From: Myxococcus landrumus
GTDB taxonomy: Bacteria > Myxococcota > Myxococcia > Myxococcales > Myxococcaceae
Assembly: GCF_017301635.1 (NCBI RefSeq)
Contig: NZ_CP071091.1
Location: 1,703,001-1,767,000 of the forward strand
Length of the DNA: 64,000 nt
Direction of reading: 5' to 3'
Positions 7,267 through 15,988 of this stretch are shown in pieces. The notes beneath the pieces are model-generated. The model saw nothing but the letters and a program-made list of their open reading frames with translations. It was not told the origin of the DNA and did no database searches. The stretch's first letter is position 1. Each line of letters begins with the position of its first letter. The position numbers were made by a program, and so were the translations under genes.

Positions 7267-10152
7267 ATGAATCGAAAGGGATTCTTCGCGGGGGTGCTGC
7301 TGGGAGTCCTCATCGCCATCGCCCTGGTGTGGCCCAAGGCGTCCCCACTCGATGCCCCACCCGCGGGGACTCCCGAGCCAGGCCCCAGCCGCACGAATCC
7401 CTCTCCGGCGCCAACACGCGAGCCCGAGGGGACCCGCTCGGCGGCTCCGATGCCGGAAGTGCGCTCCTCCGGCACCTCACCCGTCGCCGACCCCATGCGG
7501 GAGGACGAGGGGGTCCTGCACATCGATGTCGTGGAGGCTGGCGGCCGCCCGTTCGCGGAGGCGCAGGTCACGCTGTACCTCAAGGGGCCGCAGGTCGCCG
7601 CGACCGGGAGCCCCTCGTGGTTCGTGGCGGGGCGAGGAGTCACGGACGCCACGGGCTCGCTGCGGCTCCCCGCACGGCCCGGGCACTATCTCGTCAGCGC
7701 GAAGGCCGGTGGATTCGCCACCGCGCTGGAGAACATCACCCGCCCCCACGGCGAAGCCCAGACGCGAGCCCGCCTCATCCTCGGCCCAGGCTCGGCCCTG
7801 GCGGGAACGGTGGTGGAACGAGCATCCAAGGCCCCTGTTCCCTTCACGGAGCTCACGCTCACCGCGCGCGCGGTCTTGGGGCCCGTGTCCAGGGCCAAGG
7901 CCGCTGTCCCCGAGGAAGAGACACATCGAATCACCACCGATGCGCGCGGAGCGTTCCGCTGGGAGGGCCTGGCTCCGGGCGAGTATCAGCTCGACGCGGT
8001 CGCCGCTGGACATGCTCCTCGGCGGATCCCCCGCGTCCGCGTGCCCGAGGCGGAGTTCACCGTCGAATTGGACGGCTCGGCCTTCATCGAAGGGTTCGTC
8101 GAGCTCCCGGAGGGCGGGCCCGCCACGGGAGCCCGGGTCATCGCGACGGGGCTGGGTGACATTCGCGAGGCGGAGGCGAGCGAGGGCGGTGGATTCTCCA
8201 TCGAGGCACCCCCCGGGGCCTATCAGGTCACGGCTCAACAGGGGGCCCTCACGGGAACGGCGCCGGAGCGAGTGCGCCTGGGGCCGGGGATGACGGTCCG
8301 CGACGTCCGCATCCGTCTGGGGGACGCCGCGACCCTCGTGGGCATGGTGCGCCGCAGGGGCTCGGGTGAGCCCATTGCCGGAGCCGTCATCTCCCTCCGC
8401 CCCAGCGCCCTCGCCCGCCTCCCCGAGACGCCACCTTCCGAGGTCGCGAGCGCGATCTCCGGCGCGGATGGACGATTCAAGGTGGGGCAGCTCGCGCCCG
8501 GCGCCTACTCGGTGATGGTCAAGGCCCGTGGCTGCCGCTTGCTCATCCTCGATGGAACCCACGTGCCCGCGGGACGGCGCCTCGAGCTGATCTTGGACAT
8601 GGACACGGCCGGGCGAATCGAAGGCACGGTGGTCGATGGGGACAACAAGCCCCTCGCGGGCATCCTCGTCACCCCCGAGCTCAGGTGGCGCAAGGGGCCA
8701 CTGGAAGGCGTGCTCCCGACCGTGTCGAGCACCGAGGGCACCTTCACGCTTGAGGACGTCCCACCCATCGAGGTGCTCCTGGCGGCCCAGCGCCCCGGAA
8801 GCCAGACCCACGTTCGCGAACGCGTGAGGGTTGTCTCCGGTCAGACAGCCCGTGCCCGGCTCCAGCTCTCGAGTGAAGGCCTTCTCGAAGGAACCGTCCG
8901 CATGGAGGACGGACGCACGCCAACGGGCCCGGTCACCGTCCATGCGCTGCACACCGAATCACCGCGCACGGAGTCGCACCAGATCTCCACCAGCACCGAT
9001 GGCACCTGGTCCATGCGCGTGCGCACGGGGCGCTATCGCGTCACGGCCTGGCTCTCCGAGACGGGCAACCAGAACACCGACCAGGAGCAGGTCGTCGACG
9101 TGGAAGCGGAACAGACGCGTCGCGTGGACCTTCAAGTTCGAGAGGCGAAGCGACCGCACTTCATCACGGTCCTCGAACCCAATGGCGCGCCCAGCATCGG
9201 GGCCATCGTCATGGTCAGCGAGTTCGGGCGCCACGAGATTCTCATCGAGGACCAGACCGACACCACGGGCCAGGTCGTCATCGCAGCGGACTCGCTGGGG
9301 TCGGGGCCCCTCCGCTTCTGGGCCACCAACGGTGGGAGGCGAGGAGAAGTGTCCTCCGTCACGACCTCACGACGAGACGTCGTCATCCCGCTCCAACCGA
9401 GCGGGCGACTGACCGGGTCGGTGCGCTCGGCGGGAGGCGGGACCATCGAGGGATTCGCCATGAGGGTGTCCTCGACGAAGGCCGAGGACGACTTCCCCAC
9501 CACGCAGGAATGGGAGTTCGCGGGCGCGCGCTTCACCGTCGACGACGTACCCGTTGGACGCGTGGTCCTCTCGGTGACGCTGAAAGACAAGCGGGGCGGC
9601 AAGGTGGAGACCACCAGCGTCGCGGGGGCCACCACCCAGGCGGACATCGTGGTCGAAGCCGGGGGCGCGGTCTCGGGCCGTTTGGTCGACACGTCTGGAG
9701 CGCCCTTGTCCCGGTCCTTCGTGGACGTGGGGGGCCGGCTGTCGCCGATGATGCCGGGCGGCCGATTCCGCGTGGACGACCTCGCCCCTGGCCCGCACCG
9801 GATCCTCGCCTTCGCGAGCAAGTCGGAGCGCGCGGAGAAGTCCATCCACATCACCGCGGGAAAGACCCTGGACCTCGGCGACTGGATGCTTGAACCGACA
9901 CGTCTCGAACCTGGGCGTCTGGGCATCTCCTTCGCGATGAATGGCAACGACGTCACGGTGCGCTCCGTCGAGGAGGGCCTGCACGGCGGCCTCTTGCTCG
10001 TGGGGGACGTGGTGAAGTCCATCGACGGGGCCACGGTCCTGACCGCGGGCGAGGCGCGGGATCGCGAGCTGGGAGCGCCTGGCAGCCCGGCGACCCTCGT
10101 CATCCGCCGCGAGGCAGAGACCTACCCCATCACCCTGACCCGAGCGCCCTGA
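7267..10152 (+). CDS. Membrane-anchored protein with many carboxypeptidase-regulatory-like domains and a C-terminal PDZ
   Basis: A 961-aa envelope protein. An N-terminal helix (FFAGVLLGVLIAIALVWP) anchors it. A Pro/Ala-rich linker follows, then about nine beta-sandwich repeats of about 85 residues of the carboxypeptidase-regulatory/CnaB-like type, each with a phrase like GxFRWEGLAPGEYQLDA or GRFKVGQLAPGAYSVMV. The last about 80 residues form a PDZ-like domain (LGISFAMNGNDVTVRSV through GDVVKSIDGA). Such arrays act as stalks or adhesive scaffolds, and the PDZ may bind a peptide partner in the periplasm. The start is set by GGGAGGGAAG directly before the ATG. It stands alone between the patatin and oxygenase genes. 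Confidence 0.8.
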   Translation: MNRKGFFAGVLLGVLIAIALVWPKASPLDAPPAGTPEPGPSRTNPSPAPTREPEGTRSAAPMPEVRSSGTSPVADPMREDEGVLHIDVVEAGGRPFAEAQVTLYLKGPQVAATGSPSWFVAGRGVTDATGSLRLPARPGHYLVSAKAGGFATALENITRPHGEAQTRARLILGPGSALAGTVVERASKAPVPFTELTLTARAVLGPVSRAKAAVPEEETHRITTDARGAFRWEGLAPGEYQLDAVAAGHAPRRIPRVRVPEAEFTVELDGSAFIEGFVELPEGGPATGARVIATGLGDIREAEASEGGGFSIEAPPGAYQVTAQQGALTGTAPERVRLGPGMTVRDVRIRLGDAATLVGMVRRRGSGEPIAGAVISLRPSALARLPETPPSEVASAISGADGRFKVGQLAPGAYSVMVKARGCRLLILDGTHVPAGRRLELILDMDTAGRIEGTVVDGDNKPLAGILVTPELRWRKGPLEGVLPTVSSTEGTFTLEDVPPIEVLLAAQRPGSQTHVRERVRVVSGQTARARLQLSSEGLLEGTVRMEDGRTPTGPVTVHALHTESPRTESHQISTSTDGTWSMRVRTGRYRVTAWLSETGNQNTDQEQVVDVEAEQTRRVDLQVREAKRPHFITVLEPNGAPSIGAIVMVSEFGRHEILIEDQTDTTGQVVIAADSLGSGPLRFWATNGGRRGEVSSVTTSRRDVVIPLQPSGRLTGSVRSAGGGTIEGFAMRVSSTKAEDDFPTTQEWEFAGARFTVDDVPVGRVVLSVTLKDKRGGKVETTSVAGATTQADIVVEAGGAVSGRLVDTSGAPLSRSFVDVGGRLSPMMPGGRFRVDDLAPGPHRILAFASKSERAEKSIHITAGKTLDLGDWMLEPTRLEPGRLGISFAMNGNDVTVRSVEEGLHGGLLLVGDVVKSIDGATVLTAGEARDRELGAPGSPATLVIRREAETYPITLTRAP

Positions 10153-10260
10153 AGAAGGCGCCTCCCAGAACTCGAGAGACCGGCCCAAGGCCCCGAGGGC
10201 GGCACTCCGGGTAGAAGCCCCTCCCTTTTCCCTCCGAGGAGCGATAAATCTAGGGCCCAC

Positions 10261-11367
10261 ATGGCCGAGACATCTTCGCTGAACATTCCGACTGTCGACC
10301 TTGCCGATCTCGCCTCGGGCGATGCGAGCCGCCTCGAGCGCGCCGCGATGGCGCTGCGTGAGGCGTTTGGTGTCTTTGGCCTCGTCTACATCAAGAACCA
10401 TGGGGTCGACACCCAGGCGCTCCATCGCTACTACGACGCCTTCGCGGCCTTCATCGCGCGGTCTCCGGAAGCGAAGAAGCCCTATGGCCGCGCCGAGCTC
10501 TGGTACCAGCGTGGCTGGACGCCTCCGAACACCGAGGTGGCCGTGGCCGGCAATGGCCAGCCGGACTTCAAGGAGTGCTACTTCGTCGCGCCCTACCCCA
10601 ACGACGAGGTCGCGGCCATGGAGTTCCCGGAGCTGTATCCGGAGAACGTGTGGCCCTCCGATGCGCCGCCGTACTTCCAGGATGGCATCATGACCCTGGG
10701 GCGCTCGCTCCACGATGCGGGCCTCAAGCTGCTGAGAGGCTCGGCCGTGGCGCTGGGGCTGCCCGAGGACACCTTCACCCAGCTCTGCGAGCGCGCCCCC
10801 CACATCACCCGCGCACTCCAGTACCTGCCGCTCACGCCGGCGCAGGTGAACACAGACATCGTCTGGGGCGAGGAGCACACGGACTTCAACCTGCTCACGC
10901 TGCTGCCAGGGGGCAGGTTCCTCGACCCCGAGGGGAAGCCGGCGCCCAGCCCGGATGACAAGAGCGGCCTCTACCTGCGCACGCGCGCGACGCCCGACGA
11001 CCCCAACGGAATCAAGGTGCGCGGCACCGCCCCCGCGGGCTGCATCGTCGCGCAGGTGGGCCAGCAGCTCGAAATCCTCACGGGCGGCACCTTCCTCGCC
11101 ACGCCCCACGTCATCACGGCCCCGGGTGTCTCGGGCTGGCAGCGCCAGTCCGCCGCGCACTTCATCCACGTGCACACCAGCGCGGTCCTCTTCCCGATGG
11201 AGAAGTTCCGCACGCCGTCGGCCATCCGGAGCTACGCGCCGCCCGTGCTCGCGGGCACCTACGACATCAAGACGCTGGTCGACATCGGCCTCGCGCCGCC
11301 GAGTGCCCTCGACAAGCTGGGCTACCGCCACTACGACCGCCTCAACCGTCAGCGCGCGGGCGAATAG
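10261..11367 (+). CDS. 2-oxoglutarate/Fe(II)-dependent oxygenase, isopenicillin-N-synthase-like
   Basis: A 368-aa soluble enzyme of the isopenicillin N synthase/flavanone hydroxylase type. It has a DIOX_N-like N-terminus (FGVFGLVYIKNHGVDTQ) and a jelly-roll core with the iron triad: His-x-Asp in GEEHTDFNLLTLLPGG (about residues 203-218) and His in FLATPHVI (about 279-286). A 2-oxoglutarate-binding Arg-x-Ser lies in WQRQSAAHF. It should oxidise a small molecule using 2-oxoglutarate, O2 and Fe(II), but the substrate cannot be inferred because no pathway genes adjoin it. AGGG lies just before the ATG. A perfect 12-bp inverted repeat lies directly after the stop. Confidence 0.85.
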   Translation: MAETSSLNIPTVDLADLASGDASRLERAAMALREAFGVFGLVYIKNHGVDTQALHRYYDAFAAFIARSPEAKKPYGRAELWYQRGWTPPNTEVAVAGNGQPDFKECYFVAPYPNDEVAAMEFPELYPENVWPSDAPPYFQDGIMTLGRSLHDAGLKLLRGSAVALGLPEDTFTQLCERAPHITRALQYLPLTPAQVNTDIVWGEEHTDFNLLTLLPGGRFLDPEGKPAPSPDDKSGLYLRTRATPDDPNGIKVRGTAPAGCIVAQVGQQLEILTGGTFLATPHVITAPGVSGWQRQSAAHFIHVHTSAVLFPMEKFRTPSAIRSYAPPVLAGTYDIKTLVDIGLAPPSALDKLGYRHYDRLNRQRAGE

Positions 11368-11407
11368 ACAGACAAATATGTCTGTCATTGGCAACAATGA
11401 CAGACAT
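11367..11407 (+). terminator. Strong hairpin with an alternative, mutually exclusive hairpin after the oxygenase gene
   Basis: ATGTCTGTCATT (11378-11389) and AATGACAGACAT (11396-11407) form a perfect 12-bp stem with the loop GGCAAC. Overlapping its 5' arm, GACAGACA (11367-11374) can instead pair with TGTCTGTC (11379-11386) around the loop AATA. No T-tract follows. The position right at the stop codon fits a terminator or RNA-protecting hairpin, and the competing pair resembles an attenuator layout. Confidence 0.6.
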
Positions 11408-11494
11408 GCAATTCCTGTCAAAACAAGTCCGGGTGTGGTTCGCGAAGACTCCTTCGCGAGCCCACTCGTGTGCGCACGGACCGCGCCCCCCTCA

Positions 11495-11754
11495 AGAAAT
11501 CACTGATGACACGTTCATGTAGGTATTGCGCCCCCACAGGGCCTTGCCTCCGTCGTGCCGTCCCCTCGAAAAATGGCTGAGGACTTGTTCAGGTAGGCAT
11601 TCCCCATCCCAGGTAGGACGTGGCTCCCTCCTTGGGGTCGAGAAATGGCTGAACTCGTGTGCATGTAGGCACGGCCCTTCGTGCGAAGTGGATTCGCACG
11701 CCGAGACGCACGGCGCCAGGGGCCCAGAAATGGCTGATGATGTGTTCAGTGCCG
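11495..11754. repeat. Four imperfect direct repeats of a 29-bp unit, 72-85 bp apart
   Basis: The 29-bp unit has a fixed internal layout: AGAAATGGCTGA, 5 variable bases, then TGTTCATGTAGG. Copies start at 11495 (AGAAATCACTGA / CGTTCATGTAGG), 11569 (AAAAATGGCTGA / TGTTCAGGTAGG), 11641 (AGAAATGGCTGA / TGTGCATGTAGG) and 11726 (AGAAATGGCTGA / TGTTCAGT, then divergent). Distances are 74, 72 and 85 bp. These copies occupy most of the 400-bp gap between the oxygenase and the convergent LytTR regulator gene. No convincing gene is present in this gap. The repeats are too degenerate for CRISPR. Confidence 0.75.
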
Positions 11755-11768
11755 CGTTCAGCCCTGAT

Positions 11769-12560
11769 TCAGAACGACTGGCGAAGCAGCGCCTCTACCG
11801 CCGATTTCCGTCCCGGACTCAGGCGCAGTCGCGTCCCGTCGCGCAGGACGACCACCCAGCCCTTGTCCACATCGGGCTCCAGCTCGCGGATGCGGTTCAC
11901 GTTGACCAGCGTGGAGCGGTGGACTCGCACGAAGCACTTCGGATCGAGTAACTGCTCCACCCGGTTCAACGTCTCGCGAAGCATGGGGCTCTTGCCGCCG
12001 GCGTGAAGCACGACGTAGTTGCCCTCGGCCTCGCACCAGTCCAGCTCCGAGACCGGAAGCAGCAGCACCTTGCCGTCGGTCTTCACCGCGATGCGCTCCA
12101 GGTACCCGTCTGGAGGGGCTGACGGCGGAGGCGCCTCGGCATGAAACCGATAGTCCGACAACAACGCGGACAGTCGTTCCAGCATCCCCCGATCCCTGCC
12201 CATGGCGCGCTGCTTTCGCGCCCGCCCCAGTGCCTCCTGGAAGCGCGCGTCGCTGAACGGCTTGAGCAGATAGTCGAGCGCGTTCACCTCGAAGGCCCGA
12301 ACCGCGTACCGGTCGAACGCCGTCACGAAGATGACGGGTGGCATCCGCTCCGGGCCTACTTCGCGCACCACCCCGAAGCCATCCAGCTCCGGCATCTGTA
12401 CGTCCAGGAAGACCAGGTCCGGCGGCTCGCGCAGGATGAGCTCCACCGCCTCCTGGCCCCCCTCGCACTCCCGGATGGCCGAGACATCCGGCTCGCGGGC
12501 CAGCAGGTGCCGCACGTTGTCGCGAGCCAGAGGCTCGTCGTCCACCACCAGCACTCGCAT
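11769..12560 (-). CDS. LytTR-family response regulator
   Basis: A 263-aa regulator. The receiver domain occupies about residues 1-120, with the acidic pair in VVDDEPLA, the phospho-acceptor Asp in VFLDVQMPELDG, and Thr/Lys in FVTAFD and LLKPFSD. A linker of about 50 residues leads to a LytTR DNA-binding domain (about 165-263: YLERIAVKTDGKVLLLPV, then CFVRVHRSTLVNVNRI). It should bind DNA when phosphorylated by the kinase encoded just upstream. Starts at GTG 12590 (overlapping the kinase stop) and ATG 12578 are possible, but the ATG at 12560 has GGAGG five bases before it and sits at the domain edge. Confidence 0.9.
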   Translation of the reverse strand: MRVLVVDDEPLARDNVRHLLAREPDVSAIRECEGGQEAVELILREPPDLVFLDVQMPELDGFGVVREVGPERMPPVIFVTAFDRYAVRAFEVNALDYLLKPFSDARFQEALGRARKQRAMGRDRGMLERLSALLSDYRFHAEAPPPSAPPDGYLERIAVKTDGKVLLLPVSELDWCEAEGNYVVLHAGGKSPMLRETLNRVEQLLDPKCFVRVHRSTLVNVNRIRELEPDVDKGWVVVLRDGTRLRLSPGRKSAVEALLRQSF

Positions 12561-12582
12561 ACCGCCCTCCACCGCCATCGTG

Positions 12583-13704
12583 TCACGCACGAACCGTCTC
12601 GAAGGCCACGAAGGGCAACGTCACCCGGGCAATCACCCCACCCTCCGCGGCCTCCTCCAGCGTCAGGCCAAACGCCTCACCGTGGAGCTGATGAATCCGA
12701 TCCCGGGTGTTGGCCACCCCAATCCCCATTCCGCCCACGGCGCCCGACCGCAGCCCCGGGCCATCGTCCTGGACCTCGAGGACCAACACCGCTCCCCGCC
12801 GCGACGCCCGAACCCGGACATGCCCCTTGGAGACCCGCCTCGAGGTCCCGTGCTTGATGGCGTTCTCCACCAACGGCTGGAGCACGAGCGCGGGGACTCG
12901 TGCCACCAAGGTCTCGGGCTCGGGCTCCAAGGACCACTCCAGCCGTGCCCCGAACCGCAGCTGCTCGATCTCCAGGTAGCGCCGCACCAGGCCCAGCTCC
13001 TCCGAGAGAGGCACCTCGTGGCTGCCGCGCCCTTCCAGGCTGGCGCGCAGCAGCTCCCCGAGCCGCACGAGCGCATCCACCGCCTCTGGGTTCCTCGACT
13101 GCCGCACCAGACCGACCACGGCGTTCAGCGTGTTGAAGAGGAAGTGCGGGTCCAGTTGGGCGCGAAGGGCCTGCAAGCGGGACTCGGCCAGTTGTGCCCG
13201 CCAGCGGCTCTCGGCGAGCTCCTGCTCCCGTGCCCGACGGACCGCGTCCAACACCCTCCACGCCGAGAGGAACAACAGATACTCGAAGGTCCCCAGCGCA
13301 CCGCGCTCCAGGAGAACGGTCCGCAGCCCCTCACTGAAGACCCGCCCTCGCGCTGGCCAGTCCTCCAGCACCGACAGCATCGCGGAGAGCAGGAGCGCAT
13401 GAAGCAGGACGAAGAGCCCACCGAGGGCGATGAGCACTCCGGTTCGCCGGCCCCCACCCGGTGCTCCACGTCCCACCCGAAGAAAGAGCGCCAGGATGGG
13501 CGGAGCCAGCAGTGCCCACACGCCGTATGGCACCAAGGCCAAGGCCAGCTTGCCACCAAACGCCGAGGGCTCACGGGCGTAGGCCCCGACCGCATGAGGC
13601 AGCGCGGCGAGCAGCCCCACCGTCATGCCGGCCAGGGCAACTCGCCACCAGGACAGGGCTCGTCCATCGACCCCCCACGGGGCTCGCGACTCACCCTGCT
13701 TCAC
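12583..13704 (-). CDS. LytS/YehU-type sensor histidine kinase
   Basis: A 373-aa membrane kinase of the His_kinase/LytS class. Four hydrophobic segments fill the first about 170 residues, with no large extracytoplasmic domain. A short coiled coil (REQELAESRWRAQLAESR) leads to the phospho-acceptor motif LDPHFLFNTLN. An HATPase domain follows, with the N-box LVENAIKHG and G-box DDGPGLR. The GTG at 13704 is chosen: GAGAGGG lies just upstream and longer forms would run into the divergent gene at 13758. It is paired with the LytTR regulator immediately downstream. The ligand is unknown. Confidence 0.9.
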   Translation of the reverse strand: MKQGESRAPWGVDGRALSWWRVALAGMTVGLLAALPHAVGAYAREPSAFGGKLALALVPYGVWALLAPPILALFLRVGRGAPGGGRRTGVLIALGGLFVLLHALLLSAMLSVLEDWPARGRVFSEGLRTVLLERGALGTFEYLLFLSAWRVLDAVRRAREQELAESRWRAQLAESRLQALRAQLDPHFLFNTLNAVVGLVRQSRNPEAVDALVRLGELLRASLEGRGSHEVPLSEELGLVRRYLEIEQLRFGARLEWSLEPEPETLVARVPALVLQPLVENAIKHGTSRRVSKGHVRVRASRRGAVLVLEVQDDGPGLRSGAVGGMGIGVANTRDRIHQLHGEAFGLTLEEAAEGGVIARVTLPFVAFETVRA

Positions 13705-13757
13705 GACATCCCTCTCGGCCAAGGTGAGGAAGCGTACTGGATGCCCCCGCCTGTACA

Positions 13758-14510
13758 ATGCCCTCCTCCGCACTTCCCTCTCCACCGAGCCGCTCGTCCT
13801 CCGTGAACAGGACCACTCCGGGCCAAGAGCCACCAGGGCAAGACGCACCGGCGCCCCCGTCGACACGAGTCGTCGCCGGAACGCTGTACGCCGAGGAGGC
13901 CGAGCCTCCGCGCTCGCGCCGCCCGCTCATCGCCAGCATCGGAACCGCCATGCTCGTGGCCCTCGGGCTCACCGTTCCAGGAGTGGCCGCGCTCCTGCTT
14001 CGTCCCTCGCCATCCGTCCCCACCGAGAAGGTAGCCGAAGCCTCCGACGCCGTTTCCCCACTCCCCTCCACGCCAGGCGGCCCCGTGCGGGTCTGCGTGC
14101 TCGAGTTCCGAAACCTGAGCGGCTCGCCGGAGCTCGCGCCGTTGAAGCAGGCCCTGGCGGAGAGCGTGGTCACCGACATCGGCCACGTCCCGGGATTGCG
14201 ACTCATCGAGCGAGGACAGCTCGACCTTCCGCTCGAGGAACAGGACTTCACCCAGGGCCCGCGAGTCGACCCGGAGACCCGTGCCCGGCTCGGGCGCATC
14301 GTCGGCGCGGAGGTGGTCGTGCTCGGAAGCTTCCAACAGGCGGACACGGTCCTGCGCGCCTCGGCGAGGTTCGTCCATGTCGAGACGGGCGAAGTGCTCG
14401 ACACCGCGCGAGTGGAGGGACGCGCGAGCAACCCCCTCGACGTCCAGGATGCGCTCGCCACCGAGGTTCGCGCCTTGCTGCCGCGCCTGCTCCAGAGGCT
14501 GAGACCATGA
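13758..14510 (+). CDS. Membrane-anchored CsgG/FlgO-like envelope protein
   Basis: A 250-aa protein. A Pro/Ser-rich N-terminus leads to one membrane helix (IASIGTAMLVALGLTVPGVA, about residues 59-78). The C-terminal about 140 residues have a CsgG/FlgO/TolB-N-like alpha/beta domain: VRVCVLEFRNLSGSPELAPL, then VVTDIGHVPGLRLIERGQLD, ETRARLGRIVGAEVVVLGSF and ASARFVHVETGEVLDTARV. Proteins of this family are periplasmic or outer-membrane-associated assembly factors. The stop overlaps the start of a second FlgO-like gene (ATGA). Its divergent promoter is shared with the LytS kinase 54 bp away, so the two-component system may control this pair. Confidence 0.7.
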   Translation: MPSSALPSPPSRSSSVNRTTPGQEPPGQDAPAPPSTRVVAGTLYAEEAEPPRSRRPLIASIGTAMLVALGLTVPGVAALLLRPSPSVPTEKVAEASDAVSPLPSTPGGPVRVCVLEFRNLSGSPELAPLKQALAESVVTDIGHVPGLRLIERGQLDLPLEEQDFTQGPRVDPETRARLGRIVGAEVVVLGSFQQADTVLRASARFVHVETGEVLDTARVEGRASNPLDVQDALATEVRALLPRLLQRLRP

Positions 14511-15943
14511 AGGGCGCGCCCGCGTTGTTGCTGCTCGTCCTGCCCCTCCACTTCGCGCTCGGGGCGGCCCCGTCGCGCCCACCGCCAGGCCCCGTGGCGG
14601 TGATGCCCTTTCGCAACCTGAACGACGATGCCGCGCTGAACTGGCTCGCGAGAGGTCTGGCGGAGACGTTGGTCTCGGACCTTCGCGCCAGCGGAACCCT
14701 CGTGATGGTGGAGCGCGAACAACTCGACGCCGCCGTCGCCGAGTTGAAGCTCCAAGCGGAAACCCTCACGACCGAGTCGTCCGCGGTCCGAGTGGGACGG
14801 CTCGTCGGTGCGCGCACCATCGTCATCGGCAGCATCCAGCGGGCGAAGGACACGCTGCGCATCAACGCGCGCTTCATCGACGTGGAGACGGGAACTGTGC
14901 TCGACACCGCCAAGGTCACCGGGCCCGAGGAGCGTGTCTTCTCCTTGCAGGACGAAGTGGCCGCGCGGCTGCTCGGCGCGCCCGTGAAGCCCCGGGCGAA
15001 GCGGCCCGCGGGGCACCAGGCCGTGCGGACCCTGGAGACCTACGGCCGTGCCCTCGAGACGAGGTCGGACGACGAAAGGGCCGCGCTGCTGCGAGCCACC
15101 CTGTCGACGACCCCCTCCTTTGAATACGCCCGCGATGAGCTGAGGCGCCAGGAGGAGCGCCTTGCGGAGCTCGCGCAGCGGGCCGCCCCCCAGCGCGAGG
15201 CGATGGATGCAAGCCTGCGTGCCTCGATACAGGACCCGGCGCTTCCGTTGGAGCAACGCTCCCTTGCGGCGCTGAACCTGCTGAAGCTCAGCCACAGCCG
15301 GGCACGCTGGCGCACCCTCCTCCAGGACGCGGATCGCATCCTCCTTTTGGGACTTCCCGACTATCACGGCCAACTCCCCGCGGAGAGTGCCGCCTTCGCG
15401 CGCATCGTGGCGTTGGAGGGATTGCAAGACGGGGATGCCATGTTCGAGGCAGGTGACACGTTCCTGCGAACCTATCCTCACGGAGCGATGGCCACTGCCG
15501 TCGACCGCCTCATGCGCGGTGCCGCCCTGGCTCGAGCCGAATATGAGCGCGCCGTCCGGGAAGCCCGCGAAGAGATTCTCCAGTTCGAGCGGAAGGCCGC
15601 GGACAAGCTCGCCGACCTCGAGCGCCGCGGGCTTCCCACGACCGAAGTGCGGCGCGAACTCGACAACGAGCGGTGCACGGCCTTCGGGCGGCGGGATCTC
15701 CGTGAACATGTGCTGCGTCCCTGTCGCGCCTACTACGAGACCTGGGGCCCTGGGGTGGAGTTCCTCGAGAAACACTCCGCCCGGGAGGCCCGGGAGGCGG
15801 AGCTCAACGCCCTGATCTCCCTCCGGCGCTTCACCGAGGCGCGCGAGCGGCTTGCCGCCTTCCGGGCCGCGGACCCCGAGGGGGAGCGCGAGAGCTACAC
15901 CCGAACACGGGTGCTCACCATCCGGCGCGACGAAGTGGAATGA
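14507..15943 (+). CDS. Secreted CsgG/FlgO-like protein with helical/TPR-like C-terminal region
   Basis: A 478-aa protein. Signal peptide LLLLVLPLHFALGAAPS, then a FlgO/CsgG-like domain (about residues 25-160: VAVMPFRNLNDDAALNWLA, VSDLRASGTLVMVEREQLD, GRLVGARTIVIGSIQ, ARFIDVETGTVLDTAKV) closely parallel to the preceding gene. Residues about 170-478 are helical, with TPR-like stretches and a coiled coil (REEILQFERKAADKLADL). The long upstream extension of the frame is rejected, because the ATG at 14507 overlaps the preceding stop and starts a clear signal peptide. A scaffold or assembly role at the envelope is likely. Confidence 0.7.
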   Translation: MKGAPALLLLVLPLHFALGAAPSRPPPGPVAVMPFRNLNDDAALNWLARGLAETLVSDLRASGTLVMVEREQLDAAVAELKLQAETLTTESSAVRVGRLVGARTIVIGSIQRAKDTLRINARFIDVETGTVLDTAKVTGPEERVFSLQDEVAARLLGAPVKPRAKRPAGHQAVRTLETYGRALETRSDDERAALLRATLSTTPSFEYARDELRRQEERLAELAQRAAPQREAMDASLRASIQDPALPLEQRSLAALNLLKLSHSRARWRTLLQDADRILLLGLPDYHGQLPAESAAFARIVALEGLQDGDAMFEAGDTFLRTYPHGAMATAVDRLMRGAALARAEYERAVREAREEILQFERKAADKLADLERRGLPTTEVRRELDNERCTAFGRRDLREHVLRPCRAYYETWGPGVEFLEKHSAREAREAELNALISLRRFTEARERLAAFRAADPEGERESYTRTRVLTIRRDEVE

Positions 15944-15944
15944 A

Positions 15945-15972
15945 GGCGCGGCGCTCATCCACGCGCCGCGCC
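15945..15972 (+). terminator. GC-rich hairpin after the FlgO-like pair
   Basis: GGCGCGGCG (15945-15953) and CGCCGCGCC (15964-15972) form a perfect 9-bp stem with a 10-base loop, 2 bases after the stop codon. No T-run follows, as is common in high-GC genomes. Confidence 0.5.
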
Positions 15973-15988
15973 CGCTTCAAACAAAGAA

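Noticed and set aside
7477..8952. Minus-strand frame of 491 codons over the repeat surface protein
   Set aside because: It is a shadow of the plus-strand gene, which has a membrane anchor, domain repeats and a ribosome-binding site.
11495..11754. CRISPR array
   Set aside because: Only four units, which differ from each other at many positions, with unequal 43-56-base gaps and no cas gene nearby.
13625..14506. Extended N-terminus of the second FlgO-like gene (772-codon frame from 13625)
   Set aside because: The extension overlaps the first FlgO-like gene in another frame, and a signal peptide starts at 14507.
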